Source of the DNA: Brachycybe producta
Taxonomy: Eukaryota > Arthropoda > Diplopoda > Playtdesmida > Andrognathidae
Length of the DNA: 64,000 nucleotides
Assembly: GCA_036925085.1 (NCBI GenBank)
Contig: JAUPFP010000092.1
Span: forward strand, 186,001-250,000
Direction: 5' to 3'
The notes under the pieces are model-generated. The model had not been told where the DNA came from, did no database searches, and saw only the letters and a program-made list of their open reading frames with translations. A program made the position numbers and the translations under genes. Positions 46,220 through 64,000 of the stretch are shown piece after piece (within the stretch, counting starts at the first letter, position 1; each line of letters opens with the position of its first letter).

Positions 46220-46480
46220 TTTAGTGCTCGTTCCGGAATAGAAAAGCTAGAGAAATAAAGGGAAAATTGTTGTTGTTGTCAAAAGTTTACAAAAATTCAA
46301 GCAAAAGTTAAAAAAAATATCGTCTGCTAAACGTCGTCTGTTTGCAGTTGGATCGTTTTCAATCTCATATATAAAGTTTATTTTGGAATTTAAGTGATTT
46401 GAGAGACAATTCTAGTTTTTAAAACGCTTTCAAGTTTCTCTTCATTTTGCACCTGAAAGGTGCAAAATGTTTTGCAAAAA
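46220..46480. repeat. Foldback family A copy, truncated
   Basis: The right half is clear: tctagtttttaaaacgcttt then caagtttctcttcattttgc. The left half is reduced. It lies between the mTERF and OPA1 genes. Confidence 0.6.
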
Positions 46481-46965
46481 ATTGCACAAAATTTTGCAAT
46501 CTGTTCAAGTACCAAGTTTTTTTCTTGAGTTCAGACCATAATTATTTTCTTTTATTCTCGCTACACGGCGCTGCTAAATTTTGGCGCGAAATGTTGTTCT
46601 AATTTTTTGTCTTTAAATTTATCTAATTTCCACATTTAGATTATTTGTTTGAATAATTTTGTTTTGTATAAATTTTTTAGTAAAAATTTGGAATTATAAT
46701 TAACAAATATATAATAAATTAATAATTATTGCAGTTTACATGCGCTTACTTTTATTGCTGCTCACTAAGCGCTCAGCGCTCAATATAGGCGCTATGCTTA
46801 AAATAAGCTGTGAAAATAGCATTCTGTCATTTTTTTTTTTTCGCCGCTTATGCAAGTGTCTTCATTTACGACAAAGTGGCGAAGAATTTGCTTGTTCCCT
46901 TTTATGTATCAATTCATGTTTTATTTAAATAATTAATTGTTCGTTCGTTCCGTTAAAAAGGCGTT

Positions 46966-54814
<7,849 letters not shown>

Positions 54815-54887
54815 TTTAACATAAATTTAGGCATGTTTGAAAGAAAAAGATAATTTTTTTCTCTCTTGATATTTGCATTTTTTGATG

Positions 54888-54893
54888 AATAAA
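54888..54893 (+). terminator. Candidate polyadenylation signal of OPA1
   Basis: AATAAA 73 bp after the OPA1 stop codon. Confidence 0.5.
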
Positions 54894-55019
54894 TTATAAT
54901 GTAAATAAGATAGCTAATAAATTAGATATTATGTGATTCAGATTTTTATAATTTCATAAATCATGATTTCGCCTGAGGAGTACAGGTTTAAAGCTAAGAA
55001 TGTGATAGTCGTGAGTAGG

Positions 55020-55460
55020 GCTCCGATTTTTATGAATATCAACCATCTGTAACAATTATGGTTTTTCAATCAAAAGCACTAGTTAGAGACTAGAACTCTA
55101 GTTGAAAACCGAAGTAACCAGACATCTAGCCTCTAACCAGCCTTTTTGGTTTGAAAAAAAAAACATACTAATGGATGCTCTAATGATGACTACTTCACAA
55201 TTGGCACTTGTGCCACAAATTGAGAAACATTTGCTAGATAAAGCATAAAAATCACTAGCATTTGGATATTAGAGTTTTGCTAGCGCATGCGTATTGGTTT
55301 CTATAGGAAAGTGATTGTAGATTTGCGTTAGCAGCGCCAACTATTGATCACCAATGGAAACTGCCGTTTCACTTGCTATCACTTTCCTATATAAACCAAT
55401 GCGCATGCGCTAACAAAACTCTAGTATCCAAATGCTAGTTAAAAATCTGAGCCCGAGTGA
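55020..55460. repeat. Foldback repeat family C, copy 4 (split by an insertion)
   Basis: Carries ccagacatctagcctctaac and cacaaattgagaaacatttg of the family. The right terminus is interrupted at 55253 by a 186-bp element and resumes at 55440 with taaaaatctgagcccg. Confidence 0.85.
55254..55439. repeat. hAT-like MITE with 8-bp target duplication
   Basis: A 186-bp element inserted into the family C repeat. Terminal inverted repeats of about 60 bp begin actagcatttggatattaga and include gcgcatgcg and ctataggaaagtgat. The exact 8-bp duplication taaaaatc lies at 55246-55253 and 55440-55447. Eight-base duplications are typical of hAT transposons. It has no coding capacity. Confidence 0.9.
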
Positions 55461-57240
55461 TGAACCACAGGGGGTGAAGTAATATGGTGTCTTAAGACAT
55501 TTCAGTCTGAATGGCGCCATGTTAGGTGCATCCTTTGCAGATAATTGTGGCTTCAAATATGTTACGTCATTTTACTTCACTATTTTTTTTTTACTGTGAA
55601 CAATGACGTAATTAACATATGACTTCAGATGTTATAAATAAGGAGTTGTGACGTATATAACTTGGCAACGTTACCAAAAAATATGACTCAGCTTCTCTTC
55701 TCAGTTTTGTTCGGTTTTTATAATGTCAAAAGAATATCCCCCAATTTAGAAAAAAGTAAATGAACCCAATTTGGCTTGAAATTTTTGTACATTTTATTTC
55801 CAAGGTGTGACTAATACAAACACACAAATAAATGTTACTTAAGATAAAAAGTATTGTTTATTTATTCTATTTTTAAAATTTATTGAGAAACTACACTTTT
55901 ATTATCATAAGGAAATTATGGATAGGGATTACTTGCCGCTTCTGTAGGGATTTTTTGGATCTTATTTATTTTCATCCTTAACAACAATGTTGTTTCGTTC
56001 TTTATGATTGGTTATCATTGAGTAGTTCATCCAATGAGAATCGATTTAACAAAAGGTAGCCATTAATCCATTAAAACATGGATTCCGGCAACAGGTGATC
56101 GGATTTCAGCATCGAAAAGGCGATTATTGCTCAAAGAAAAGTAAGATTTTAACCATTTTACCTTTGTTAATTCTTCTTCTTTGTAATTAATGAGCATTTT
56201 GTAGTTGGTAATATGACTGATGATTGTTGTTTTCTTGCCTTTTTTCCAATCTTGTGACGTAACGCATGGCTTTTTGTTCCTTATTTATGCAAGTTTTCAT
56301 TGTTTATAAGTGAGCTATACTCTTTAATGTTGGGCGGGTTTTCGGTTTAGTGGGTCGCTGGGCCCCTTTAATTGATGGGCAACACCCAAATATGCATAAC
56401 AGATTGCAGACGACTTCAAAAGCGACTCAAATAGGCTCGAAAACGTGTTGTGAACTACTTTTTAAAGTTATTTTTGGGACACTTTATGGTCTTTAAATCA
56501 TAAGAATTATAAAAAGTATGCTGCAATCATGTATTAAACTACCGAAATGTCTTTCTTTTTTATTTTTGCTTCATGTTTTTATAATTTACGGGCATATTTT
56601 TGTAATTTTTATCAGATTTGAGCTGTTTTTCCATATATTTATGCGATCATGGATCATATTTGTACCCTTTTCGTTACTGATTTGTTCAGTTTTCTAAGGA
56701 GGTTTCTTTATTTAAAGCATATAAATGCAATTTACTGCATATTTTTGCTATTCTCTTTAAGGATTTATGCTATTTTCTGCATATTTTTCAGATGCAGTGG
56801 CCGCCCACATATTTTTTTGTTTGTTGCAATATTGCTTAAGACTTTGAAGTTTGTTTGTTTTCGCAGTTGTGTGCAATTTTAAATTACTCAGTAGTTTTCT
56901 CTGCACCTTCTGTGTGTTTTTTTTTTATCAAGACCTGGATCACATTGGTATTGTTTGAATACCCGTAAATAACTTCTTGAGCCATTTTCAAGCATCTAAA
57001 ATTAAAATACTTGAACCCAATATTTGATTCGGATTGTTACATAGGAAAATGAACATGTTTCATGCACTATTTCACGAATTTTCAGTCTTTAATAAAGATT
57101 TTCGAATGTTATTTTGTATGAAACTTTGTCCAAATGAAAGTTTTATTGGGTTATTGGGTTATTATGACTATAGAAACTCGTTTTTCCTGCTAAGAAGCTG
57201 TTTCTTGCTCGCTGACGTTGTTTTTTTTTGTTGTTGTTGT
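55461..57240. other. Intergenic DNA, no gene seen
   Basis: AT-rich. A symmetric segment at about 55530-55640 pairs acatatgacgtaattac-type motifs. Short plus-strand frames at 56649-56882 and 57034-57267 are Phe/Cys/Leu-rich and lack support. The promoter of the gene starting at 57298 should lie near the right end. The sequence ttgttgttttag at 57233-57244 looks like an acceptor for a 5' untranslated exon. Confidence 0.5.
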
Positions 57241-57297
57241 TTTAGAATTGCGTTCAAACGATGGTAACACTGGAATTTCTTACGAAGACGAGCGAAA

Positions 57298-60200
57298 ATG
57301 GATGATAACGTTTTGTTGCCATCGGACAATAATTGCAACAATTGTGTTTCGACTAAAAAGAAAAAGATCTGTTCACAGAGTAGTTTTATTAATAATACAA
57401 CAGGTTCTTCGGACTGCAACAACGAATTAAGAGAAGAAGTGACTGTTGAAGAAGACGGATCCGAAGTGATCATCGTCACGAATGGAGACGTCGAGATGAC
57501 AGTTCAACAGGAAAACCACGAAACTGAAGAAAAGGAGGGTCAAAACTCTAATCAGAACGGAATATTAGTTAACGATGAAGGTCGAGACTCCTCAGTTTTG
57601 TCTTTAGTTTCGCAAATTAACGAAGTTTTTAGCAACGAAATGATGGAGTCAATCGAAGTTACAGACGCGGAACTTACGTCGAGCTGTAACTGTGACCCGA
57701 ATGAAGTGATTTGTGAAAATGGTGCGAATGAAAACCACTTGAGTACTGTTTCAGAACAGTTAAATCGGTTTGACAATGATCTGAATTCGAATTCTTTCGT
57801 TTCTGAATCGGACTCTGTTGTTGTTAATCGGTCTAGTAGTGGTTCTAGTGAGATATCGGATACGAAGGATTTGCAGGCTGTCACGGAAAGTTTAGGTGCA
57901 GAAGAAGAAGATAAAATAGAACCACAAGAAGAAAAAGCGGGAGCAGAAGATGGAAAAGCGGAAGCAGAAGCTGAAGCTGAAAAGGCAGAAGTAGAACAAG
58001 AAAAAACAAAAGTAGGAGCAGAAGAAGTAGAAGTAGAAAAGGCAAAAGCTGAAGCTGGAAACGCAGAAGCAGAAGCAGATTCTGATTTAGTAAGTGAAGT
58101 TTGTCAGTCGGAAACTGAAATTACGAACTGTGATCATGTAACGAATTGTAAAATAGCCGAGATTCTTTCTTCAGAATCAAAATCGAACGATGTTTTGTTG
58201 TCAGCTGGTGTCCAGCTGGGCGTTTGTGATTGTTTCACAGATACAAACAGTGAACCTGTTCTTTCTTCGCCTCCTTTACCTGATAAGTGTAGTGCAAACG
58301 CTCGTGTCGAGATCGGCTCTAGAGAGGAACCTATATACGATGTTCCGCGCTCGTTGAAGCCAGACGTCGACGACAATGATGATTTAATCTCGGGTGATGT
58401 CGTTGTATCGGAAGTTCTCGAAGAGGACACCTACGATGTGCCACCTACAGACGACCTTGTTCTTTTAGAACACGCACCGTGTTCGAATGCATTCGAGAAG
58501 GACGTGACATTGACATTGGACGTTGAGAAAGATGATACAGAAAACGTTTACGAAGAGATACACAAGGAAAAAGGAATTGAATGTCCGTCTATAGAGCTGA
58601 GAAACGGTAAAAGTTCGGAAGAATCCCTTTTCAAACGTTGTAGCCTCGTCGACGAGGTCATGGACGAGGTGGAACGGGTACAACAGAAGCACGATCAAGT
58701 ACTTCAGGAGCTGAATTTAGACATTGAGAACTTGATTATGCCAAACACCCCTTCAGTGTCTCCAATGACGACGGGAAATGAGGTCACATCACAGCTGGTC
58801 GTTCCTCCTATCGTACCACCTCACGCCCAGGCTAATTGTGCGAGAGACACCACCTCCAGTCGACGTCTGTCCACTCGTACTTTGCCACCACTCCCGACTG
58901 AGTCAGCAGCTAACGAACAACAGGGTTATCCCAGGTGAGAGAGAGAGAGAGAGTCAATTTGAAAGGGAGTATCAGTGAGAAGAGGGAATGAAAATTTATG
59001 TGAAAAAAAGTGTTGCAACAAATTATAATTTTAATTTAATATTGAAATAGTTTTTTGTTTGCGAAATGAATACGATTTCCCCTCGAGTTTCTTTTTATTT
59101 TGCAGATAAGTCACCAAAAGGGAAGTAAGTTTATGTAATTTTTGACGTGAGATCACATTTTTTGTTGTTGTTGTTGCTCTTATCAGTTTGTCTGAGTTTC
59201 CTTTTTCAACATGAAATTAATCGTTTTTCTCACCACAAACGTTGTCAGATCAAGTGTATAGTTATTGGACTTTTAACTGTGTGGCGGATCAGTTTAATGT
59301 CAAATTATCGTTAAACTATCTTCTATTCATTTTGAGAATTATGAGGAATTTATCGAATTGTATTTGATTGCTGTGGAATGCCGCTCGGAGGAGGAGGAGT
59401 AGTTGTTACGATAGGTGATTTTAAAATTAGAAAACTCTGAATCTAGTTTAAAACTAACAGTCCATTTTTATATAGTTATGCTTAGATTTAATGTGTGTGT
59501 GTGTTGCTTAGCGGATGTGTGATTTTTGTTGTTGTTGAAAAACAATTTAAAGTCTGTTAGAAACTAGACGAGTATGGCTCGCTTCACACGGAATAATTTG
59601 TGTCGCCGCAAAAAGTGTTCGTTTTTAGCAGACTATTGATTACAATGGAACTACATGTATTCACACGAATCAACGTTAGAGTCCATCCACGAGTAGCAGA
59701 ACACCGCGTGATTGTTTTTGGTGATCAAGGGTCATACTAATGGAAGTCACTGATAAATTAATATTCTGTTGTTTTCAAAGGGGGTCCGTGTGAAGCAACA
59801 AGCATCAACCACTGCGTGGCGCAACGTATTGACGACACAAAGAGTTCTGTGTGAAGCGGCTCTTAAGAGCGTTAAAAGATGAGCGACATGGAAGTGGTCG
59901 AGATGGACTGCAGAACGTGGTAGGAGTGTGGCCGAAACTGACCTCTAGATTCGACTCTATACGACCACTTTATGCAGTTTATCGTGACCACTAAAAGTCG
60001 CTCATGTGTGAACGCCCTAAATAATTATCAAAAAGGGATGACATACGTCATTTAGAACTCCGGATACTATAATTTTTGAAAGTTAAGAATTTAATTAATA
60101 AATTTGTCGGTGTTTTAGAAACTAGGTGAGTAATTGAATTACTTTAGAGCGTGAAAAAGGAAAACTGAAAACTAGAACTTGTCATAAAAGTTTTATTTTT

Positions 60201-60807
60201 AAAGATGCAGTCATGCTAATTTCTTTATTTCTACCTTGAGTTTCCACTTAGCTAAATGTATTAAAGTTAATTGTGTTTAGTTAAATTATACAGATTCCAG
60301 TTAAGCTTAAAATGGATTTTATTACTTAATACCTGAACATAATTGAAATAATAAATTAATATTTTGTTAATTACTATTTAATAGTGTATTTAGTTAAGGT
60401 TAATTCTTTACATTGTAAAACAAAGTTAATATATTTAAATATGAACACTGTATTCAAGTGTTAATTCAATTTAATTGAATATATTTAATTCGATGTAAGG
60501 ATTGGTTCATTTGCACTTCTATATAGTTTTAAAACACCTTGAATTTCTTCTTAAGATGTTTTATGAACAGCTGATTTTCGAACTCTTGATTATTCTGTCT
60601 TTTCAGAAGAGCAAAATTGAGAGTACTTAACTAGAAGGATACCCCAATCAATTAAGGGCATTTTAATGTTGATTTCTTTCAAAATAAACTTTTTATAGAC
60701 AAAAACTACAAAAAAAAATGTCGTCTGTTGAGTCATTTTCAAACTCATAAAAAGCCTATTTTGAAAGATTTTAACATAAAAATACTGTTATATATATTAT
60801 AAGCCAG

Positions 60808-60844
<37 letters not shown>

Positions 60845-63800
60845 TGATTAACGCTGTACAATTTATATAAATTTGAATAAATGATATTAAATTGGAGAGG
60901 GGAAAAGGTTGGAAAGTGTAGAAGGGGGGTAGGGGGAGAGAAACGTGGAGGGGGATAAAGTGGGAGGGGAAACTGAAATTTAAATGAAAGGAGTAAAAAA
61001 GGAACAAACGACGCGCATGCGCACACCAGAGAAAATGAAAAACTCATTTTCTCTTTCAAATATAAAAAGGGGAGGCAATAATAGTAGCAAAATTAAACCG
61101 GAGTTTATCACGGGCAACTGTGCCCAGCATTAGAGTTTCTTTTGCTCAGCCCTTTTATGAAAGTCATCAATTTCTAATTGGTTTGTTACTTGGTCTGATG
61201 TCATAAAAGGGCGGAGGAAGAGAACTTCTAATGCTGGGGCACAATTGCCGGTGAATTTTGCTCCCGTCATTTATGACGGGTTACCCCACTAGTTCTAGTA
61301 TACTATTCTATATCTAGTTTCCAAAACACAGTCATGTGGCTTATTATTTGCACGTAAAGACTCAAGAGGCGTTTACGTTTTAAAATCTCTTTAATGTTGT
61401 TTGTGAAACGCAGATGGACGACGTTCCAGTTGTTTTCCATTGTTGTTTTAATTTGCATATTTTTCTATGACTACTTATAATGTTTGATCTCATTTTTAAA
61501 ATTGTCTAAATGTCTAGTGGAATTTGTAGTCAAAATAAGCCAATTTCAGTTTATTTTTGAACAAAAGCTTGTGAGTCTTCACGAAATAACTTAATTATCT
61601 TAGGTCACTTCTGAAGTTCTGGTATCAATCATTTGAATTTTTTTCTTTAAACTTATCACAGGTTGACCCTAGGTTCAAACGCAGAAATTTACAGCCAAGA
61701 ATCCATCCATCTTAATCACGATTAATTTGAGTTAACTCGATTTGTTATTTGAAACCTGTTTTGTATAAAAAGTTGAGCAAAATTATTCATAATTTTCGGA
61801 GAGAGAGAGAGAGAACAAAAATGTTACGAGGGAGTGTCACCTGGCCGAGAATAGTACAGTCTTGAATTTCAGGTTCTATTTCATTATTATAGGGTGATTT
61901 GAAAGAAGACAAAAAGCCTGATATAAATTTTAAACTTAAGAATTTTTTTAATTTTTTAGAGGTGGTTAATTTGATAATGCTTAGAGAGAAAAAATTGAAC
62001 AAATTTATTTTTATTCCGTAATTAGATTTGTAATTTCTTTTCTTCCTTCTCGTATTAAATGAGAACGACACAAAGAAGAAGTAGATAAAAACGTTCGGAA
62101 CTAGTTCTCTCTCCTCATTCAACATATAATAAGTAGGACTTTTTTTTTTGAATGAGTAATGACTTGAATTTTAAGAGACTCATTAAGTCGAGTACCCAAA
62201 AAAAAAAACAAAGTAACAAACCATGTCTTTTATTTGAAACAGCTGTGAAGCAACAAACTAACTTGTCAAATCACTTGTCACTGGATACCAGGGAGAGAAA
62301 TAGTCTTTAATTAATACCGAACTTCTTCTTCAAGGCTGTACTAAAAGCCTCAATAGGGTTTTTTTGTTCCCCCTGCGAAAAAGGAAGTCTTCATCATATT
62401 GTGTACTTCACATTACGTCCCAACTATCAATTTCTTTATTTCCTTTCTATTTTTTTTTTGTTTCTGTTGATTCATAATTCTTCAATTGTCGTCATTCACC
62501 TTCAGATTTTTTCCTTGTTAAGTTATTGGGGGTTTTAATTTTTTTTTTTCTTATAATTTTTTTCTTCTTGTAGAAAGTCGTCCATTGGAAAAGATTCGGA
62601 CCGTTCAAGAAGCACATTCGATAGCACTTCCGTTTACTCATCTTCTTCGCAGCCATCCTCGATAACTCCGACTTCGGGTGTCAAACACTGGCTTTCACGG
62701 CTTCCGAGTTTATCGAGTTTCAGGGGTAAATTTGTATTTATTTACATTTTTTTTTATATACTGTATATTTTCTAACTTTTTGTTTTAAGTAGATTCGTAA
62801 TATTGTTACAAATCTTTGCAAAGAGCATGAAATGCTAGAAACAAATTTCTTGTGACGCTTGACCCCTTTTTATGTATGTGTGTGGGTGTTGTTTGATGCA
62901 TGTGTTTGGATTTGTAATTGACCTTGATAGAAATGAAATCTTTTGAACAGACTTTTTCTTTCTTTAAAGTTGCTCTGAAAAAAATATTCACCTGGATAGG
63001 TTGAGGCTAAGAAAAAATATGCCAAGTCTCCCATATTGTTAACTTATGCATGCTTTTTTCCTTTCGTCTTGTGTTTTCTTTATCCTTCAAATGGGCATCC
63101 TTTCTTGTTCGTGGTTGTCGTAGAAAAGAAATCACGATCTTCTGAACGGTTATCATGGAGGTTATCTTTGGGACATATGGAAGAACCTATTTATATGTTG
63201 TACGATGACACCTATAGGCTGCATGCAGGTCAGTAGTGATTTCGGCACGTTTATCCTTCATTAATTTATTGTGATTTAACAGTCTTGTTGATTGTTCGAT
63301 ACGAAATTTAAACCATTTTTCGCCCTATAGTGTATTTTTAAGTATTTTTATGAACCATTTTAGGCAATAAGTATAATTCGGACGATGGAATATACGAAGA
63401 TATCGATAAACACAATTGTTCTAGCAACACGATGCCTTCGAATGTCGGTGTGTACACGCCGTTCACCAAGACTCCAACTGGAGATCGACGAAGCATCGAT
63501 TCGGCCGAATTCAACGACGATCACAGTGACACCGAAAGCGTTCGTAGCAGTGGTAGTTTAAGCGTTGCCAGTTTCAAGGGGAAAATATTGAATTTCGGAC
63601 GGAAGTTGAGTCGACAGAACGAAGAGAAAATGAAGGATTCAAAACAAAAACCAGCAGAGGTCCTGATTTATAGGATTTTTGTTAATTTCGATTAAAGTTT
63701 AAACTAACATAACGGTTTTTTTTGTTTTCAGAATGAATCTAAACCTGAAGGAAAACTGTCTCGGCTTTTTAGTAAAAGAAAGGGTTACGATTTAGGAAAA

Positions 63801-64000
63801 CTTCGAGATAAGAGCATCATTCCGGAAAATACAGAAACAGGTTTGTTTTTTTGTTGTGGTCTTCAAACTATATTGACACAATAGATTTTTTTCTTCTTCT
63901 TTAGATGGACAGATTCCTCAAATGCGTGTGTCTAGTCATCACTTACCAACGATATTACCGCCACCGCCACCTGGTCTTTCACCCGAACAGGTGAAGCCAG
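57298..64000 (+). CDS. Large Ser/Pro-rich signalling protein, 5' part
   Basis: Exons: 57298..58934, 62574..62725, 63124..63228, 63364..63659, 63732..63840 and 63905..64000, running off the window. Phases agree throughout, giving at least 798 residues. The start is the first ATG of a 546-codon frame, preceded by an acceptor-like tag at 57244. I do not recognise the gene. The long first exon is acidic and Ser-rich, with an Ala/Glu/Lys-rich stretch at about residues 200-265. Tyr motifs suit SH2 binding: EEPIYDVPRSL near 340, EDTYDVPPTDD near 378, ENVYEEIHKE near 415, then EEPIYMLYDDTYRLH and DGIYEDID in later exons. Pro-rich PPLP and PPPPP segments could bind SH3 or WW domains. Basic GKILNFGRKLSR and KLSRLFSKRK patches follow. 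No catalytic domain appears before the edge. A scaffold or an ephexin-like RhoGEF N-terminus is a guess only. The 3.6-kb first intron is full of repeats. Confidence 0.7.
59575..59868. repeat. Foldback element with cgcttcacacgga arms
   Basis: The left end (gctcgcttcacacggaataa, then tgtgtcgccgc) pairs with the right end (gacacaaagagttctgtgtg, then aagcggctc). A second inner pair is ttcacacgaatcaacg with gtgtgaagcaacaag. It lies in the first intron of the gene at 57298. Confidence 0.75.
59890..60020. repeat. Foldback family I copy 2
   Basis: Shares tcgactctatacgaccactt and aaaagtcgctcatgtgtgaa with the copy at 26930-27085. Confidence 0.5.
60548..60787. repeat. Foldback family A copy, cut by family H
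   Basis: Begins cttaagatgttttatgaaca, with the core ttaatgttgatttctttcaaa and inverse ttttgaaagattttaacata. It ends abruptly where family H begins at about 60788. The missing right end (ctatatctagtttccaaaac) reappears at about 61310 beyond family H, showing that H inserted into A. Confidence 0.75.
60788..61288 (-). repeat. Long dispersed repeat family H, copy 2
   Basis: Inverse of 12755-13325. It starts with tatattataagccaggtatg, passes a (TG)n run at 60810-60838, a GA/G-rich tract and the foldback block (gtgcccagcattagagtttc), and ends atttatgacgggttacccc. Confidence 0.85.
61400..62570. other. Intronic DNA, no exon seen
   Basis: Right part of the first intron of the signalling-type gene. 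A GA repeat (61801-61814), T-rich tracts, and no frame with flanking acceptor and donor in the right phase. Minus-strand frames here are low-complexity. Confidence 0.5.

Noticed and set aside
57552..58430. Minus-strand frames opposite the long first exon
   Set aside because: Shadows of the 546-codon plus-strand frame.

Overview
The window reads as nuclear DNA of an AT-rich animal genome, most likely an arthropod. Its genes are split by GT-AG introns. It carries short interstitial TTAGG repeats (the arthropod telomere motif) and an insect-type gustatory receptor gene. Introns and intergenic DNA are packed with short foldback (MITE-like) repeats. Species and class cannot be fixed from sequence alone; a non-dipteran arthropod such as a chelicerate, myriapod or crustacean is plausible. 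All exon joins below are read by eye from splice signals, reading phase and family similarity, and no transcript data were available.

Layout, left to right. 0.2-0.9 kb: a minisatellite. 1.1-2.3 kb, minus strand: a two-exon gene of unknown function. 2.8-13.3 kb: mainly repeats, including a second minisatellite that flips orientation at 6,460 and holds TTAGG repeats. 15.4-25.9 kb, plus: 15 exons of a GSE1 (genetic suppressor element 1) homologue, missing only its first coding exon(s). 26-33.7 kb: repeats and AT-rich DNA. 33.9-35.0 kb, plus: a two-exon NAD-dependent sugar epimerase/dehydratase whose core looks bacterial. 36.6-40.0 kb, minus: a gustatory receptor gene whose three tiny 3' exons end in the family's TYxxxxxQF signature.

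42.1-54.8 kb, plus: three consecutive nuclear genes for mitochondrial proteins. These are SCO1/2 (copper delivery to cytochrome c oxidase), an mTERF-family factor (mitochondrial gene expression) and OPA1 (inner-membrane fusion dynamin, 26 exons, complete). 57.3-64.0 kb, plus: the 5' part of a large Ser/Pro-rich protein with YDVP/YEEI-type tyrosine motifs, running off the right edge.

Most of the unexplained structure is foldback repeats. One family (core like tagaaactagaag with a ttcatgttgatatcttt stretch) sits in many introns of GSE1, SCO1 and OPA1. Other families recur two to four times, often as inverted pairs. Two near-perfect hairpins and two elements with clear target-site duplications look young. 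The three mitochondrial genes share an organelle but not one pathway, and their adjacency may be chance. I found no convincing tRNA gene, rRNA, CRISPR array or complete transposase.
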